This document shows, piece after piece, positions 1 through 7,626 of a stretch of DNA of 64,000 nucleotides. Origin of the DNA: Methylohalobius sp964654415 (GTDB taxonomy: Bacteria; Pseudomonadota; Gammaproteobacteria; Methylococcales; Methylothermaceae); contig CAZZIP010000012.1 of assembly GCA_964654415.1 (NCBI GenBank), forward strand, positions 17,031 to 81,030. Direction: 5' to 3'. The notes under the pieces are model-generated. The model made no database searches and was not told where the DNA came from. It saw only the letters and a list, made by a program, of their open reading frames with translations. The translations under genes and the position numbers were made by a program. How positions within the stretch are numbered: position 1 is the first letter of the stretch; each line of letters begins with the position of its first letter.

Positions 1-60
1 CGCATTGAGAATGGCTTCCCGCAGGGCGCGAGCCTCTGCGATGGCTGCGTCATGGCTCAA
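1..60 (-). CDS. start of an unidentified gene, cut by the window edge
   Basis: Only about 20 codons are visible. A TTG codon overlaps the stop of the ParA-like gene as TTGA, and the frame stays open to base 1 (LSHDAAIAEARALREAILNA). An ATG at 53 opens a different frame. The coupling suggests the defence operon continues past the edge. In related clusters a helicase is expected nearby, but nothing here identifies one. Confidence 0.35.
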   Translation of the reverse strand, partial: MSHDAAIAEARALREAILNA

Positions 61-1373
61 AACGTACCTCCATTGATCACGATCGGATATCCGTCGCCCC
101 ACCCTAGATAGCGAAAAATCCGACCGATAAGATCACCGAAGACATGCCGGACCTCTTCGTCATCGATTTGGGCCAGCCGTCCATGCAAGCTCTTCAGGGC
201 GGCAAAACCACGGTGCCAGCGCACCATCCAGGGCAGATGCGGTGCTGCCTCGTCCGCCTGATCGAAACTCCATCCTCCCATATCCGCGGAACCAAGCTCG
301 TCATAAGTTTTGAGAAATAAATCGTAGGCCCGCTCGCGCATATCCGCCAGGTAATCCGTCGGAGCGAGCTCAGGTACAAGGGCAGCGACCATTTGGAGCC
401 GCTCACGGATCTGTTTGACAACGCCGGCCCGCAGCCAGTGATCAAACAGAATCCGGTAACCGCTCCAGGTCTGACTGCTATCCAGCGCAAAGAGCAGGAT
501 CAGATTTGCACCCAGATCGGTCACGCAGGCGGACGCCACCTCGTCGATGCCAGCACGCGAATCGATCAGGATCACATCGGGCCGGGTGCGCGCTTCGATC
601 TGCTGTAAAAGCCGCCGCAATCGGGCGGACCATGCTTCGTGTGCGCCCTGCGTGTCGATCTTGGGCATCCACACCCGCCCCAGCTTGGCAATGTACTCGC
701 CGGCTTGCGCGCCGTGCGCTGGCACAACGTGGATGAGCCCCTCACGGGAGAGTTCGCTCGTGGCGATCATGTCGCTTAGCACTGCATCGCCGTTGTCGAC
801 TAGGTCTTCTACCAGCCAATCGGTAATGCCGTACGTTGGCTGACGTTCCGTTGGCAACAGGCTGGAGGACAGCCCCGGCGATTCCAGATCGAGATCGAGC
901 ACCAACACCCGCCTGCCCAACTGCGCCAGCTTCCAGGCGCAGGCCGCGAGCGCGGTCGAGCGCCCGACGCCCCCTTTGATGGAAAAGAACACGATGCGCG
1001 GCGCGCCTTCGGTTTCGGGGGCGATCTGTGCCCAGTTGGTCTCCGTCGCCAACCGATCGGCCACCCAGACCGTGTCGAATCCTTGCAGCGGGTAATGTGC
1101 CGCGCCCGAGCAGGCAGCGGCGCGGCTCTCTTCATACAAGATGCCGGCCCCATCAGGATGGGCGTGTGGCGCGATGCGTGTGGCGAGACTTCGATAAAGC
1201 GCTTCGATCTGCTCACGCTGGGGTGCATCGTTACCCACGCTTTCTGGGGCGATGAACCGTACTCGCCCATTGAGGTCGCGATTAACCACCAGCCAGTCGA
1301 GTTGGTCTAAAAAGGCACGATGTGTCTCCAGCGTCTCGCTAGTGATGGGCAGAATGTCATCAAAGGTTGTCAT
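57..1373 (-). CDS. ParA/MinD-like P-loop ATPase of the defence island
   Basis: This 438-residue protein has a deviant Walker A motif KGGVGRST at residues 133-140, followed by the strand VLVLDLDLESPG around 157-167 and a DVILIDSRAG segment near 270. These belong to the SIMIBI ParA/MinD fold. The first 125 residues and the last 100 match nothing I recognise. The motif has R where ParA proteins usually have K (GGVGKT), which is typical of a ParA-like group found beside phage-defence genes rather than of plasmid partition proteins. Its ATG overlaps the stop of the upstream 138-residue gene as ATGA. A cytosolic ATPase or switch within the methyltransferase system is an inference from context. Confidence 0.75.
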   Translation of the reverse strand: MTTFDDILPITSETLETHRAFLDQLDWLVVNRDLNGRVRFIAPESVGNDAPQREQIEALYRSLATRIAPHAHPDGAGILYEESRAAACSGAAHYPLQGFDTVWVADRLATETNWAQIAPETEGAPRIVFFSIKGGVGRSTALAACAWKLAQLGRRVLVLDLDLESPGLSSSLLPTERQPTYGITDWLVEDLVDNGDAVLSDMIATSELSREGLIHVVPAHGAQAGEYIAKLGRVWMPKIDTQGAHEAWSARLRRLLQQIEARTRPDVILIDSRAGIDEVASACVTDLGANLILLFALDSSQTWSGYRILFDHWLRAGVVKQIRERLQMVAALVPELAPTDYLADMRERAYDLFLKTYDELGSADMGGWSFDQADEAAPHLPWMVRWHRGFAALKSLHGRLAQIDDEEVRHVFGDLIGRIFRYLGWGDGYPIVINGGTF

Positions 1374-1786
1374 ATCAGCCCTTCCTTTCGCGCTTTCTTG
1401 ATTAGCTTTCTAACGACATCCGCCCCCGACTGATGCGCCTGCACCCGCGTTTGATCGAAATTCGATTGATGGGCGTAGCGTTGTGAAACATTCCAGTCAT
1501 GGAAGGGATTGGGGCTGGGCAAGGCATAGCCCGTTCCCTGATGATGGCCACAGCGATAGCTCTCGTAGCGCGCCCAGATGCCGTCGGCATGCTCCCTGTC
1601 AGCCCTTCGGCTTGGGCAATCTCTGGCCGTGTCATAGGGCATGCCAAACGCCAGCATCAGCCGCTTCAAACCACATTCCGCCGCCAAGCCGTAGAGGTGA
1701 TCCGCATTCGCCCAGCGCTGCGCTTGCAACAGGTGCTCGGCATCCTCCCAGTGGCGTTCGTGTGCGTCCAGAAAATCCGCCTGCAT
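1370..1786 (-). CDS. small HEPN-like protein of the defence island
   Basis: The protein has 138 residues. Its N-terminus reads as an amphipathic helix pair with the pattern HWEDAEHLL-x9-DHLYGLAAECGLKRLM, which resembles the first half of HEPN domains. A possible R-x4-6-H element (RYESYRCGHH) follows near residue 72. I infer HEPN from pattern only, and the match is weak. A GGAGAGG ribosome-binding site precedes the ATG. The gene begins 10 bases after the methyltransferase stop and overlaps the next gene by four bases, so all three are probably co-translated. Some HEPN proteins are RNases in defence systems, but no catalytic activity can be claimed here. Confidence 0.6.
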   Translation of the reverse strand: MQADFLDAHERHWEDAEHLLQAQRWANADHLYGLAAECGLKRLMLAFGMPYDTARDCPSRRADREHADGIWARYESYRCGHHQGTGYALPSPNPFHDWNVSQRYAHQSNFDQTRVQAHQSGADVVRKLIKKARKEGLI

Positions 1787-1796
1787 TTCCTCTCCT

Positions 1797-3143
1797 TCAC
1801 GACCCGAACCGCAAATTCTTCAGCCGCGCGCCCAGCACCTCGGCGGCGCTGCGCACGGCGGCCTCCGGCGATTTGCGCTCGATGAAGGCGAGCACGTCCA
1901 CCAAGAGCGGCCGCACGTCCAGGAAGTCGGCCATCTCGTTCTTGAGCTGCTCGACGATGACCTGCGGTGCGGTGTCCTTCAGGAGTTGCTGCAGGGCGAT
2001 GATCAGCCGCCCGAGGCGCGAGCGGCCCAGTTCGGTGGCGTCGGTCAGATCGCGCGCGGCGAACTCGGTGATGCGCTTCAAGCGCGCGTGGTTGGGGCGC
2101 ATGTCGCCCATCACGCGGCTGTAGTCGGCCACGTGGAAGGCTTTGGCGAAGTTCTGGTAGTTGTCGAGCTTGTGGCTGCCGGCGCTTTCCATGTCCCACA
2201 TGCGCAGCATGAAGCGCTCGATGCCAGAAAGGCGTGCCCAGGTGTCCGCGGCCAGCCCTTCGGGCACCAAGAGGTTCGAGGCCGTCTCGGCGGCCTGCTG
2301 GACGATTTCATCGACGACGGTCACTTCGCCGCGGGCGCGCGGGCGCAGGGCAAAGGTGGTTACGTCTTCGCCGCCGATGTGGGTGTAGGCGGTGAGCACC
2401 TTCAGGGCCGCGGCATAGCCGGCCATCTGCAAATCGGCGTCGCTCCACACCGGCTCGCCGTGATGCGCGGCCACCCGTTCGTTGAGGTGCAGCATGGTCT
2501 CGATCTGCCGCTCGACTTCCTTGCGCACGGCGGGCAGGAGGCGCTGTTTGAAGCCTTGGCGCTCGCCGGGCGGGCGTTTCTTCAGCATCAGGATCACCGT
2601 GCCCTGCACGTAGCCGCCCTTCTTGAGCTCGGAGGTGGTCTCGGTGGCGATGTACCAGGCGGCCACCACCTGAAGCCCCGAGGCCCAAAAGATGCCGACG
2701 AGATCGCCCCACACGCCGGTGTCCTGGTGGGTGAACATCACGCATTGCAGGCCGTTGTCGGGCATGTGCTCGCGCATGGCGGTGTAGGCCGCCACCATGC
2801 CGCGCCGAAAATCCTCGCCCGAGCCCTTGATCGCCAGCGCCCGACGCGAATCCCACACCCACTCGTCGAACGGCTTGGGCGGGTTCTTGCGCAGCCAGGC
2901 GATGAAGAACTCGGTGATCTCGTGGTAATTGATGGCGTCGGCGTAGGGGGGATCGGTAATCCAGAGGTCAGCGTAATCTTCAATCATGTTTGCAGGCGAG
3001 CAAGCAACTCTTAGTTGCTTACATACCACTTGCCCATGCGCTGTATTGGCCACACCCCAAAGAGGTAATGACGCGCACACGCTCCGGGAACCATAGTTCC
3101 ACAGAACATTGAGAGCTTGGTTAGCAAACAGGTGACTTATGGA
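1797..3143 (-). pseudogene. C-terminal half of DUF1156 DNA methyltransferase, separated by an in-frame stop
   Basis: This frame carries the catalytic motif IV DPPY of an N6-adenine/N4-cytosine methyltransferase, about residue 614 of the restored protein. It lies in exactly the same frame as the N-terminal half at 3144-4793, since 4793 minus 3080 is divisible by three. Only TAA at 3146-3144 separates them. The codons after the TAA read on as FANQALNVLWNYGSRSV, the family-typical stretch before DPPY. A GTG at 3080 could restart translation but would omit that segment. Restored length is about 998 residues, right for the family. Nonsense mutation, programmed readthrough and sequencing error remain open. 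Confidence 0.75.
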
Positions 3144-4793
3144 TTAGCGCGCGGCTCCTGTCCCAAAATAGCAACCTCGATTGGTCCAATCAAGAACCTT
3201 CGCAAAGGATGGCAAGAGAGACGCAGAGTATTGCGAGTGAAGAAGTTTTTTCTTTGAGATCGCCAGCCCTAAGAGTTGTCTGGGGTTAAAAAAGTGATGC
3301 CAATGCGTCCAGCCGCGCGTGCGGATCGGCTCGTCGGTCTTGTCGCCCGGCTCGATGGGCATGTCGGGTACCAGACCCTCTTGCTGCCAGCGGGCGAGGT
3401 TCTCGGCGACGATGGCCTCCACCTTGCGCTCGCGTTCGAGGTCGGCTTCGGTCGGGGCAGCGAAGAAGGTCTCCTGGCGGGCGGCATCCAGCGTCTCTTT
3501 CTTGATCCACTGGATGCAATAGAGCCGCTCCTGAAAGAGGTCGTCGGGGCGGGGCTTGAAGTCGTGCTTTTCCCAGCGGCGCAGGCGGTTGCCGGTGCTG
3601 CCATCGGGCAGGCGGTAGTCGCCGCGCAGGGTCTTGATCGGGGTGCGGTAGGTCTTGCCGTCGAGTTCATAGACCAGGTCGCCGTCCTGCACCGTGCCTT
3701 GCTCGGCAGCCTTCAGCTCCGCGTCTGACACGCCGCTGACGATTTCGATCTCGAAGCGCTTGTTCGCGTGATCGGGTTTGAGACGCGCAATCACGTTACG
3801 GGTCTTGGAAATGACCCACGAAGGCGCCAGGGGAATCCACCAGCCGGTTTGCGGGCAGCGCGCCTCCAGACAGTAAAGGTACGCCTTGGCGCGGTTGCCG
3901 TGCTCGTCGTGCTCTATCCCTAAGCGCGTGATCTCGGCATCCACCGCCGCGGCCACCTCGCGCTGGGCGCGCTCGATTTCGGCGCGGCGCTCGGGAGGTG
4001 CGCCAATGATATTGAGCGCGCCCCAGGTGAGCATACAGGCGATGGGGTTCAAGTCGGAGGCATAGACATCGCAGCCCAGCCGCGCCGCCTCGAAGGGGAT
4101 CGAGCCGCCACCGCAGAAGGTATCGCCCACGCGCGGGCGATGGCCAAAGCGCAGGAGGCCGAGCTGCTCGATGAGCTGCGGGAACGAATGCACGTCCAAC
4201 CCCAAATGCGCGTAGTGCTGGTTGACCTTGGGCCACACGGGCGCGTAGAGCCAGTCGGGGTCGACCTCTTCGGGGCGTTTGCACCGGGCGGCCTTGGCTT
4301 CGTAGCTGGGCAGGCGTGCCAGCGCCCGGCGATAGAGGGCGAGCTTGTCCTCGTCCGTGATGTCGCGCCGCCAGCGGGGTTTGCCCTCACCCCCGGCCCC
4401 TCTCCCACTGGGAGAGGGGAGCGTGAAGTAGCGCTCCGGGTCGTCGATGTGCACGTGCTTGAGGATTTCTGCTGGCGAGAAAGCGTTGGCCGCCAGCGCC
4501 CGCCGCGCCAGCCCCTCGTCGTCGAAAGCCATGAGCGCCTCGAAGATCGCGAGATCGCCTTCCGGGTCATCGGTCGGCGGCAGCAGGCTGCCCAGGACGA
4601 TGGCGCGCACCAGGATCAAGGGCTTTCGGCCTTTCCAGTAGGAACCGAGCGCTGTCAAGGTCTGCCCGGAGCCTGCCTTGCGCTCCCTCTGCGCCTCGAA
4701 CGAGACCTTCTGCGCCGGAAAGACCGTCTCGATCAGGGCCGGGGCGTCTTGGAGGGCGAGGGGGGTGAGGGTGGGGTTGGTTTGGGCGTGCAT
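3144..4793 (-). CDS. N-terminal half of DUF1156 DNA methyltransferase (interrupted gene)
   Basis: Residues 15-115 are the DUF1156 region (ETVFPAQKVSFEAQRERKAG onward), typical of large DNA methyltransferases in phage-defence clusters. Motif I for S-adenosylmethionine binding is FCGGG at residues 226-230, with acidic partner DLNP at 247-250. The reading frame ends at TAA 3144-3146 after residue 549, before the catalytic DPPY motif. Alone it should be inactive. Residues 125-138 (LPSPSGRGAGGEGK) are encoded by a dispersed palindromic repeat and are unlikely to be ancestral. The ATG lies three bases after the PIN toxin stop. Its partners in known clusters are DUF499 and DUF3780 proteins, both present upstream. 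Confidence 0.8.
   Translation of the reverse strand: MHAQTNPTLTPLALQDAPALIETVFPAQKVSFEAQRERKAGSGQTLTALGSYWKGRKPLILVRAIVLGSLLPPTDDPEGDLAIFEALMAFDDEGLARRALAANAFSPAEILKHVHIDDPERYFTLPSPSGRGAGGEGKPRWRRDITDEDKLALYRRALARLPSYEAKAARCKRPEEVDPDWLYAPVWPKVNQHYAHLGLDVHSFPQLIEQLGLLRFGHRPRVGDTFCGGGSIPFEAARLGCDVYASDLNPIACMLTWGALNIIGAPPERRAEIERAQREVAAAVDAEITRLGIEHDEHGNRAKAYLYCLEARCPQTGWWIPLAPSWVISKTRNVIARLKPDHANKRFEIEIVSGVSDAELKAAEQGTVQDGDLVYELDGKTYRTPIKTLRGDYRLPDGSTGNRLRRWEKHDFKPRPDDLFQERLYCIQWIKKETLDAARQETFFAAPTEADLERERKVEAIVAENLARWQQEGLVPDMPIEPGDKTDEPIRTRGWTHWHHFFNPRQLLGLAISKKKLLHSQYSASLLPSFAKVLDWTNRGCYFGTGAAR
4384..4420. repeat. GC-rich palindromic repeat, copy 1, inside the methyltransferase gene
   Basis: The core CCCCTCTCCCACTGGGAGAG continues to a palindrome of the form CCCCTCTCCC-N3-GGGAGAGGGG, preceded by CCCTCACCC. 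It is in frame and encodes LPSPSGRGAGGEGK in the methyltransferase. Related copies lie near 6356, 6405, 6910 and 7561. I saw none outside the island. Confidence 0.8.
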
Positions 4794-4796
4794 GGG

Positions 4797-5204
4797 TCAG
4801 GCTTCCCGGATCGAGCACATGGAGATGCTTTGCACCCGAAACATGGGCTTGGTTGGTTTTTCAGCACTGACGAACTCGTCTACACCGGCCACCACCGCAT
4901 GGGCCACGTGAATCGCATCCATGGCAGAAATTCCATATTTCTCAGCAAGGGTGTGCGCTTGCTGCAAAGCCGAAGCATCCCAGGCAATGTTTTCCGCCTG
5001 GCTGAACACCGCCTCAAAGAACGCCACCTCTTGTTGCTGTTTGTGATAGCGCGCCTTGGGCAGCGCCTCGAGACGAACCGCGTCGCTGACGACCAAGGCA
5101 CGTTCCGGGTCATCCAGCACGCTGAGCGCGCGCCGCCCGAGCTCATCGTTACCCTTGAAGGCCGCCATCAGCAGGCAGGTGTCGATGTAGGTACGCTTAG
5201 GCAT
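4797..5204 (-). CDS. PIN-domain ribonuclease toxin
   Basis: This 135-residue protein begins MPKRTYIDTCLL, with the first PIN acidic residue in YIDT. An acidic residue follows in VRLEAL near 45, then the DAIHVAHA motif near 95 and GVDEFVSAE near 108. This is the four-acid metal-binding layout of VapC-type RNases. I chose the ATG at 5204 over an upstream in-frame start because the domain begins directly there, and because it overlaps the preceding gene's TAA (ATGCCTAA). Pairing with that gene is typical of type II toxin-antitoxin modules. Its position inside the methyltransferase operon suggests either an addiction module or a defence accessory. Confidence 0.8.
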   Translation of the reverse strand: MPKRTYIDTCLLMAAFKGNDELGRRALSVLDDPERALVVSDAVRLEALPKARYHKQQQEVAFFEAVFSQAENIAWDASALQQAHTLAEKYGISAMDAIHVAHAVVAGVDEFVSAEKPTKPMFRVQSISMCSIREA

Positions 5205-5526
5205 CGCCCACTCCGCCACGGCGCAAGCGCAGCTCCTCGTCCAGTTCCTCGGCTGACAAGAGCCGCCCTCCGTTCGCTATATAGGATCGGCGCAGGGCCA
5301 GAAGTCTTTTGCCCAGCTCCGTCTTTGGCCGGTAGTCCGGCAGGGAGTCTTGCCTGAGCCAAACACTCTGCGGGGCGGTTGTCAAAGCATTCCCGGCTTC
5401 GTAACGAATGCCAAGAAATTGATGAGACCACGATTTATCGGGCCAGGGGGCCGCCTCATGCCGATAAGCAATGACTGGTGCACTCAATTGCGGCAATGGC
5501 GGCACATCCACTGTGAAGGCCAACAT
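5197..5526 (-). CDS. probable antitoxin partner of the PIN toxin
   Basis: The protein has 109 residues. The C-terminal part (TELGKRLLALRRSYIANGG, then a LLSAEELDEEL helix and RRGG) matches the common tail of small antitoxins that thread into PIN toxins: Lx2LR, a G-x-LL turn, then an acidic helix. The N-terminal 65 residues have no DNA-binding fold that I recognise, which is unusual for an antitoxin. The gene starts two bases after the TIGR04255 stop and overlaps the PIN gene by eight bases, so expression should be coupled. The function is inferred from tail pattern and position. Confidence 0.6.
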   Translation of the reverse strand: MLAFTVDVPPLPQLSAPVIAYRHEAAPWPDKSWSHQFLGIRYEAGNALTTAPQSVWLRQDSLPDYRPKTELGKRLLALRRSYIANGGRLLSAEELDEELRLRRGGVGDA

Positions 5527-5528
5527 CG

Positions 5529-6272
5529 TCAGTACTCCGGCTCCAGTTTCTGGATCGTTTCTTCCGTCAGGATCTGACGGAAGAACAATGTCTTCGATCT
5601 GTCATGCAATAGGTCGAGTTGTGCGCGTAGTGTGTCCCAGTCAGCCGGCGTTTTCGCGGGTAGCGTTTCCAGGTCAATGATGGAACCTGTCATTTGCTCT
5701 CCCGCGAGGTTAACGTGTGCTGCGGTGGCGATTTGCACGACATGCAGGCACTCTGCATCAGGGATTTCCAGGCGCATCTGGACGCGATCCCTGATCTCGT
5801 GATCGCCGAGCTTCAGCTTTAGTCTGAGCGTCCCCAGATCGGTGGCCAACTCGTCCCTCAGCAAATCGATGTAGCGCAGCGAATGACGCTGAGGGGTGGG
5901 GATAAGCCCGCTGCTTTCGACGATTTCCGTCAAGGCCAGCACGGTTTCTTTGAATCTGTCCCAGCCCACGTAGGGCTTGCGGCAGTTGAGGGTGACGATT
6001 CGGTCGCCCACCTGCCAGATGAACGGTGCCTCAACTTCTTCCATCAGCACTTTAGCCATGAAGCGCAGGTTGGGATCAACCTGCGCGATCGGCGCCGGAA
6101 TGTCGGCTGTAGGTAGACGTTTTAGCTGAAGCGAGGGGTGATTTTTCTTGAGCTCGGTAAACAAGATTCCAGGCAGCACCTCGCCGATGCCTTCCATGCC
6201 CTCGAACTGCGCCTGCCAGATTGCTTCGATGAGGGGCTCTTTCTTCAAGCGTCTGGGTAGCGGATTCATCAT
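5529..6272 (-). CDS. TIGR04255 family protein
   Basis: This 247-residue protein opens with the family-typical KKEPLIEAIWQAQFEG and contains the central RHSLRYIDLL stretch. TIGR04255 is a sporadically distributed family of unknown biochemical role, often found in defence or mobile islands. No catalytic motif, signal peptide or membrane segment is visible. A GGAG site precedes the ATG, and a second ATG follows immediately. It heads the TIGR04255-antitoxin-PIN-methyltransferase run, where gene ends nearly touch. It could sense or scaffold, but I see no evidence for a specific job. Confidence 0.7.
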   Translation of the reverse strand: MMNPLPRRLKKEPLIEAIWQAQFEGMEGIGEVLPGILFTELKKNHPSLQLKRLPTADIPAPIAQVDPNLRFMAKVLMEEVEAPFIWQVGDRIVTLNCRKPYVGWDRFKETVLALTEIVESSGLIPTPQRHSLRYIDLLRDELATDLGTLRLKLKLGDHEIRDRVQMRLEIPDAECLHVVQIATAAHVNLAGEQMTGSIIDLETLPAKTPADWDTLRAQLDLLHDRSKTLFFRQILTEETIQKLEPEY

Positions 6273-6355
6273 ATTGCTCTCCTACCTCCTGCTGAAGTAT
6301 ATCAGCAAGGTTACGAAGGGAGCGAGCAAGCCGCTAGGGACGCTCTGAATAACCT

Positions 6356-6383
6356 CCTCACCCTTTGGGAGAGGGGTAGGGTG
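6356..6383. repeat. GC-rich palindromic repeat, copy 2 (partial)
   Basis: The core CCTTTGGGAGAGGGGTAGGG is the right half of the palindrome seen at 7561. It faces the copy at 6405-6444, and together they form a large inverted pair about 20 bases apart. Confidence 0.65.
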
Positions 6384-6404
6384 CAACGCACTGTTTTGTA
6401 CTGC

Positions 6405-6444
6405 CCCCTCACCCTACCCTCTCCCCCGCTTGCGGGGGAGAGGG
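6405..6444. repeat. GC-rich palindromic repeat, copy 3
   Basis: CACCCTACCCTCTCCC is followed by the hairpin CCCCCGCTTGCGGGGG and then AGAGGG. On the plus strand it would encode LTLPSPPLAGER, the same kind of peptide as the other copies. Confidence 0.7.
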
Positions 6445-6607
6445 CGATCCGTCCGCGCTTCATCGGCCTGTTCAAAGGCCCGCGGCAGATCATGGTGGTT
6501 GTGCGCGTCAATCGCGACGGCACGCTGCTTTGGAATTTCATGCAGTCGCGGGACAAAGACATGAACCCGCACCGCATCGGCACCCTGATATGGCCGAAAA
6601 AATGAAC

Positions 6608-6706
6608 GCGCCTGCCGGGTCCCGTTCCGCGCGCATGATCCGGTGCGCCGGAGCCCCTTGGCGGACTGTAGGCCCGGAAGCCAGTCCACTTCGCGCCGGC
6701 AGGCGC
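6608..6706. other. 99-base structured element with long inverted arms
   Basis: The ends are perfect 11-base inverted arms, GCGCCTGCCGG at 6608-6618 and CCGGCAGGCGC at 6696-6706. Inside lie CCGG-TGCG-CCGG and GGACTG-N13-CAGTCC hairpins, so the whole can fold as a multibranch structure. It lies between protein genes and could be a structured RNA or a degenerate palindromic element. I cannot assign it to a known family, and the coding strand is unknown. Confidence 0.5.
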
Positions 6707-6721
6707 TTGTTTCAGTATATC

Positions 6722-6974
6722 CTACCCCGCCCGGCAGTCAAAGCGGGCGGTCTCGCGCGCGGCGCGAATTTCTTTGCGCACCAGTTCCAGCATCGCCGCC
6801 AGTTGCTCGCCCGGAATTTCGGCGGCGTGCTCGTCGGCGGCCGAGAGCGCGTGCGAGAGGGCAGCAAGCGCCAGATCGGCGCGCCACAGGGCCGCTTCGG
6901 CCTCTTCGGCCCTCTCCCCCCAAGCTGGGGCGAGGAAATAAATCAGAGCTTCCCAAGACAGCGCGAGCGGTCAC
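6722..6974 (-). pseudogene. small gene broken by a repeat-associated frameshift
   Basis: A GTG at 6974 overlaps the DUF3780 stop as GTGA, the coupling style of this operon, and opens MTARAV. A coherent, helix-rich C-terminus (EAALWRADLALAALSHALSA, later EIPGEQLAAMLELVRKEIRA) ends at TAG 6722-6724, but in another frame. Its own frame has no start codon before the last third. The shift falls across the palindromic repeat at 6910-6936, and the total length is one base more than a multiple of three. The simplest reading is a small gene of about 70-80 residues disrupted by repeat insertion. No family was recognised. Confidence 0.5.
6910..6936. repeat. GC-rich palindromic repeat, copy 4 (diverged)
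   Basis: CCCTCTCCCCCCAAGCTGGG followed by GCGAGG is a shorter, diverged relative of the other copies. It coincides with the frame change in the small gene downstream of DUF3780. Confidence 0.55.
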
Positions 6975-7624
6975 GTTGTTTCTTCTGCAAACAAGTCTAG
7001 CATCGGCTGCGTGTCATCGCGGTCGTTTCGGCTGCGGCGGGTGCGGGTGCCCAGCAGCCCGCTTTGCGCGACATCCCCCAAGGCGTGGGCAAGCGCGATG
7101 CGCCAGCCTTTGCCGGCGTCCATGACGCCGCCGGTCGCCATGGCGGTCATGCCGAACAGCCACCAGCGTTCCTCGGGCCGAAGCGCCAGCCAGTTCCTGA
7201 CGGCGATGGGGATCTTGGCGGTATCTATCCGCTCGACGGCCCAGGCCAGCACGCACAGCTCTTTGCCGAGCAGCCGATCGACGAGGTTTTCGCCGACCTT
7301 CCAGGCGCTCGTCCTGAGGCCGCGCGCCGCAAGGCGCGCGTTGAAGGCGCGCTGCACCTCGGCGCGGATCGCCGTCCAGCGAGGCCGCTCGAGCAAGACG
7401 CGGTCGATCACCGCAGCGTCGCTCGACACCGATTGTAACCCAAGGTACTCGCTGATTCTCACCTTGCCCGTACTGCTTCTGGGGATGATCACCCGGAAGT
7501 GATGCGGGTCGGAGGTCGCAGGCACCCCGAAGCCGAGGGTGTGGATGGCGGGTTTGTTCGCCCTCACTCCTAGCCCCTCTCCCTCTGGGAGAGGGGAATG
7601 GTTCGAGGTCTTGGTGCGCGTCAT
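6971..7624 (-). CDS. DUF3780 domain protein, phage-defence cluster
   Basis: The 217-residue product contains the family core (IHTLGFGVPATSDPHHFRVI, then a long helical middle and RPEERWWLFGMTAMATGGVM). DUF3780 proteins have no known activity but recur beside DUF499 ATPases and DUF1156 methyltransferases in defence clusters. Two ATGs compete: that at 7630 overlaps the DUF499 stop as ATGA, but AGGAGG sits only one base away. The ATG at 7624 has a proper seven-base spacing, so I chose it. Residues 10-24 (SPLPEGEGLGVRANK) are encoded by a palindromic repeat in frame, just before the conserved core begins. Confidence 0.8.
   Translation of the reverse strand: MTRTKTSNHSPLPEGEGLGVRANKPAIHTLGFGVPATSDPHHFRVIIPRSSTGKVRISEYLGLQSVSSDAAVIDRVLLERPRWTAIRAEVQRAFNARLAARGLRTSAWKVGENLVDRLLGKELCVLAWAVERIDTAKIPIAVRNWLALRPEERWWLFGMTAMATGGVMDAGKGWRIALAHALGDVAQSGLLGTRTRRSRNDRDDTQPMLDLFAEETT
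7561..7597. repeat. GC-rich palindromic repeat, copy 5, inside the DUF3780 gene
   Basis: CCCTCACTCCTAG is followed by the palindrome CCCCTCTCCC-TCT-GGGAGAGGGG. It is nearly identical to the copy at 4384 but is read in a different frame, giving the peptide SPLPEGEGLGVRAN. Confidence 0.8.
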
Positions 7625-7626
7625 GG

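Larger units (their letters stand above)
6273..6721. other. gap with repeats and a possible plus-strand gene fragment
   Basis: No complete gene is convincing in this interval. It holds two palindromic repeats (6356-6383 and 6405-6444) and a structured element (6608-6706). On the plus strand, 6450-6605 reads as plausible protein (FIGLFKGPRQIMVVVRVN, ending in TLIWPKK and a stop). It has no start of its own other than one upstream of the repeat. I treat it as a possible remnant of the end of an unknown gene, in opposite orientation to its neighbours. Confidence 0.4.

Noticed and set aside
1986..3014. 342-codon plus-strand open frame
   Set aside because: His/Gly/Val-rich composition typical of antisense frames in GC-rich genes; it lies opposite the methyltransferase C-terminal half.
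6608..6706. tRNA or tRNA-like gene
   Set aside because: The folded arms do not give a T loop GTTCRA or a CCA end, and the arm is too long.
4384..7597. CRISPR array
   Set aside because: Copies are palindromic, irregularly spaced by hundreds of bases, in varied orientation, and no cas gene is present.
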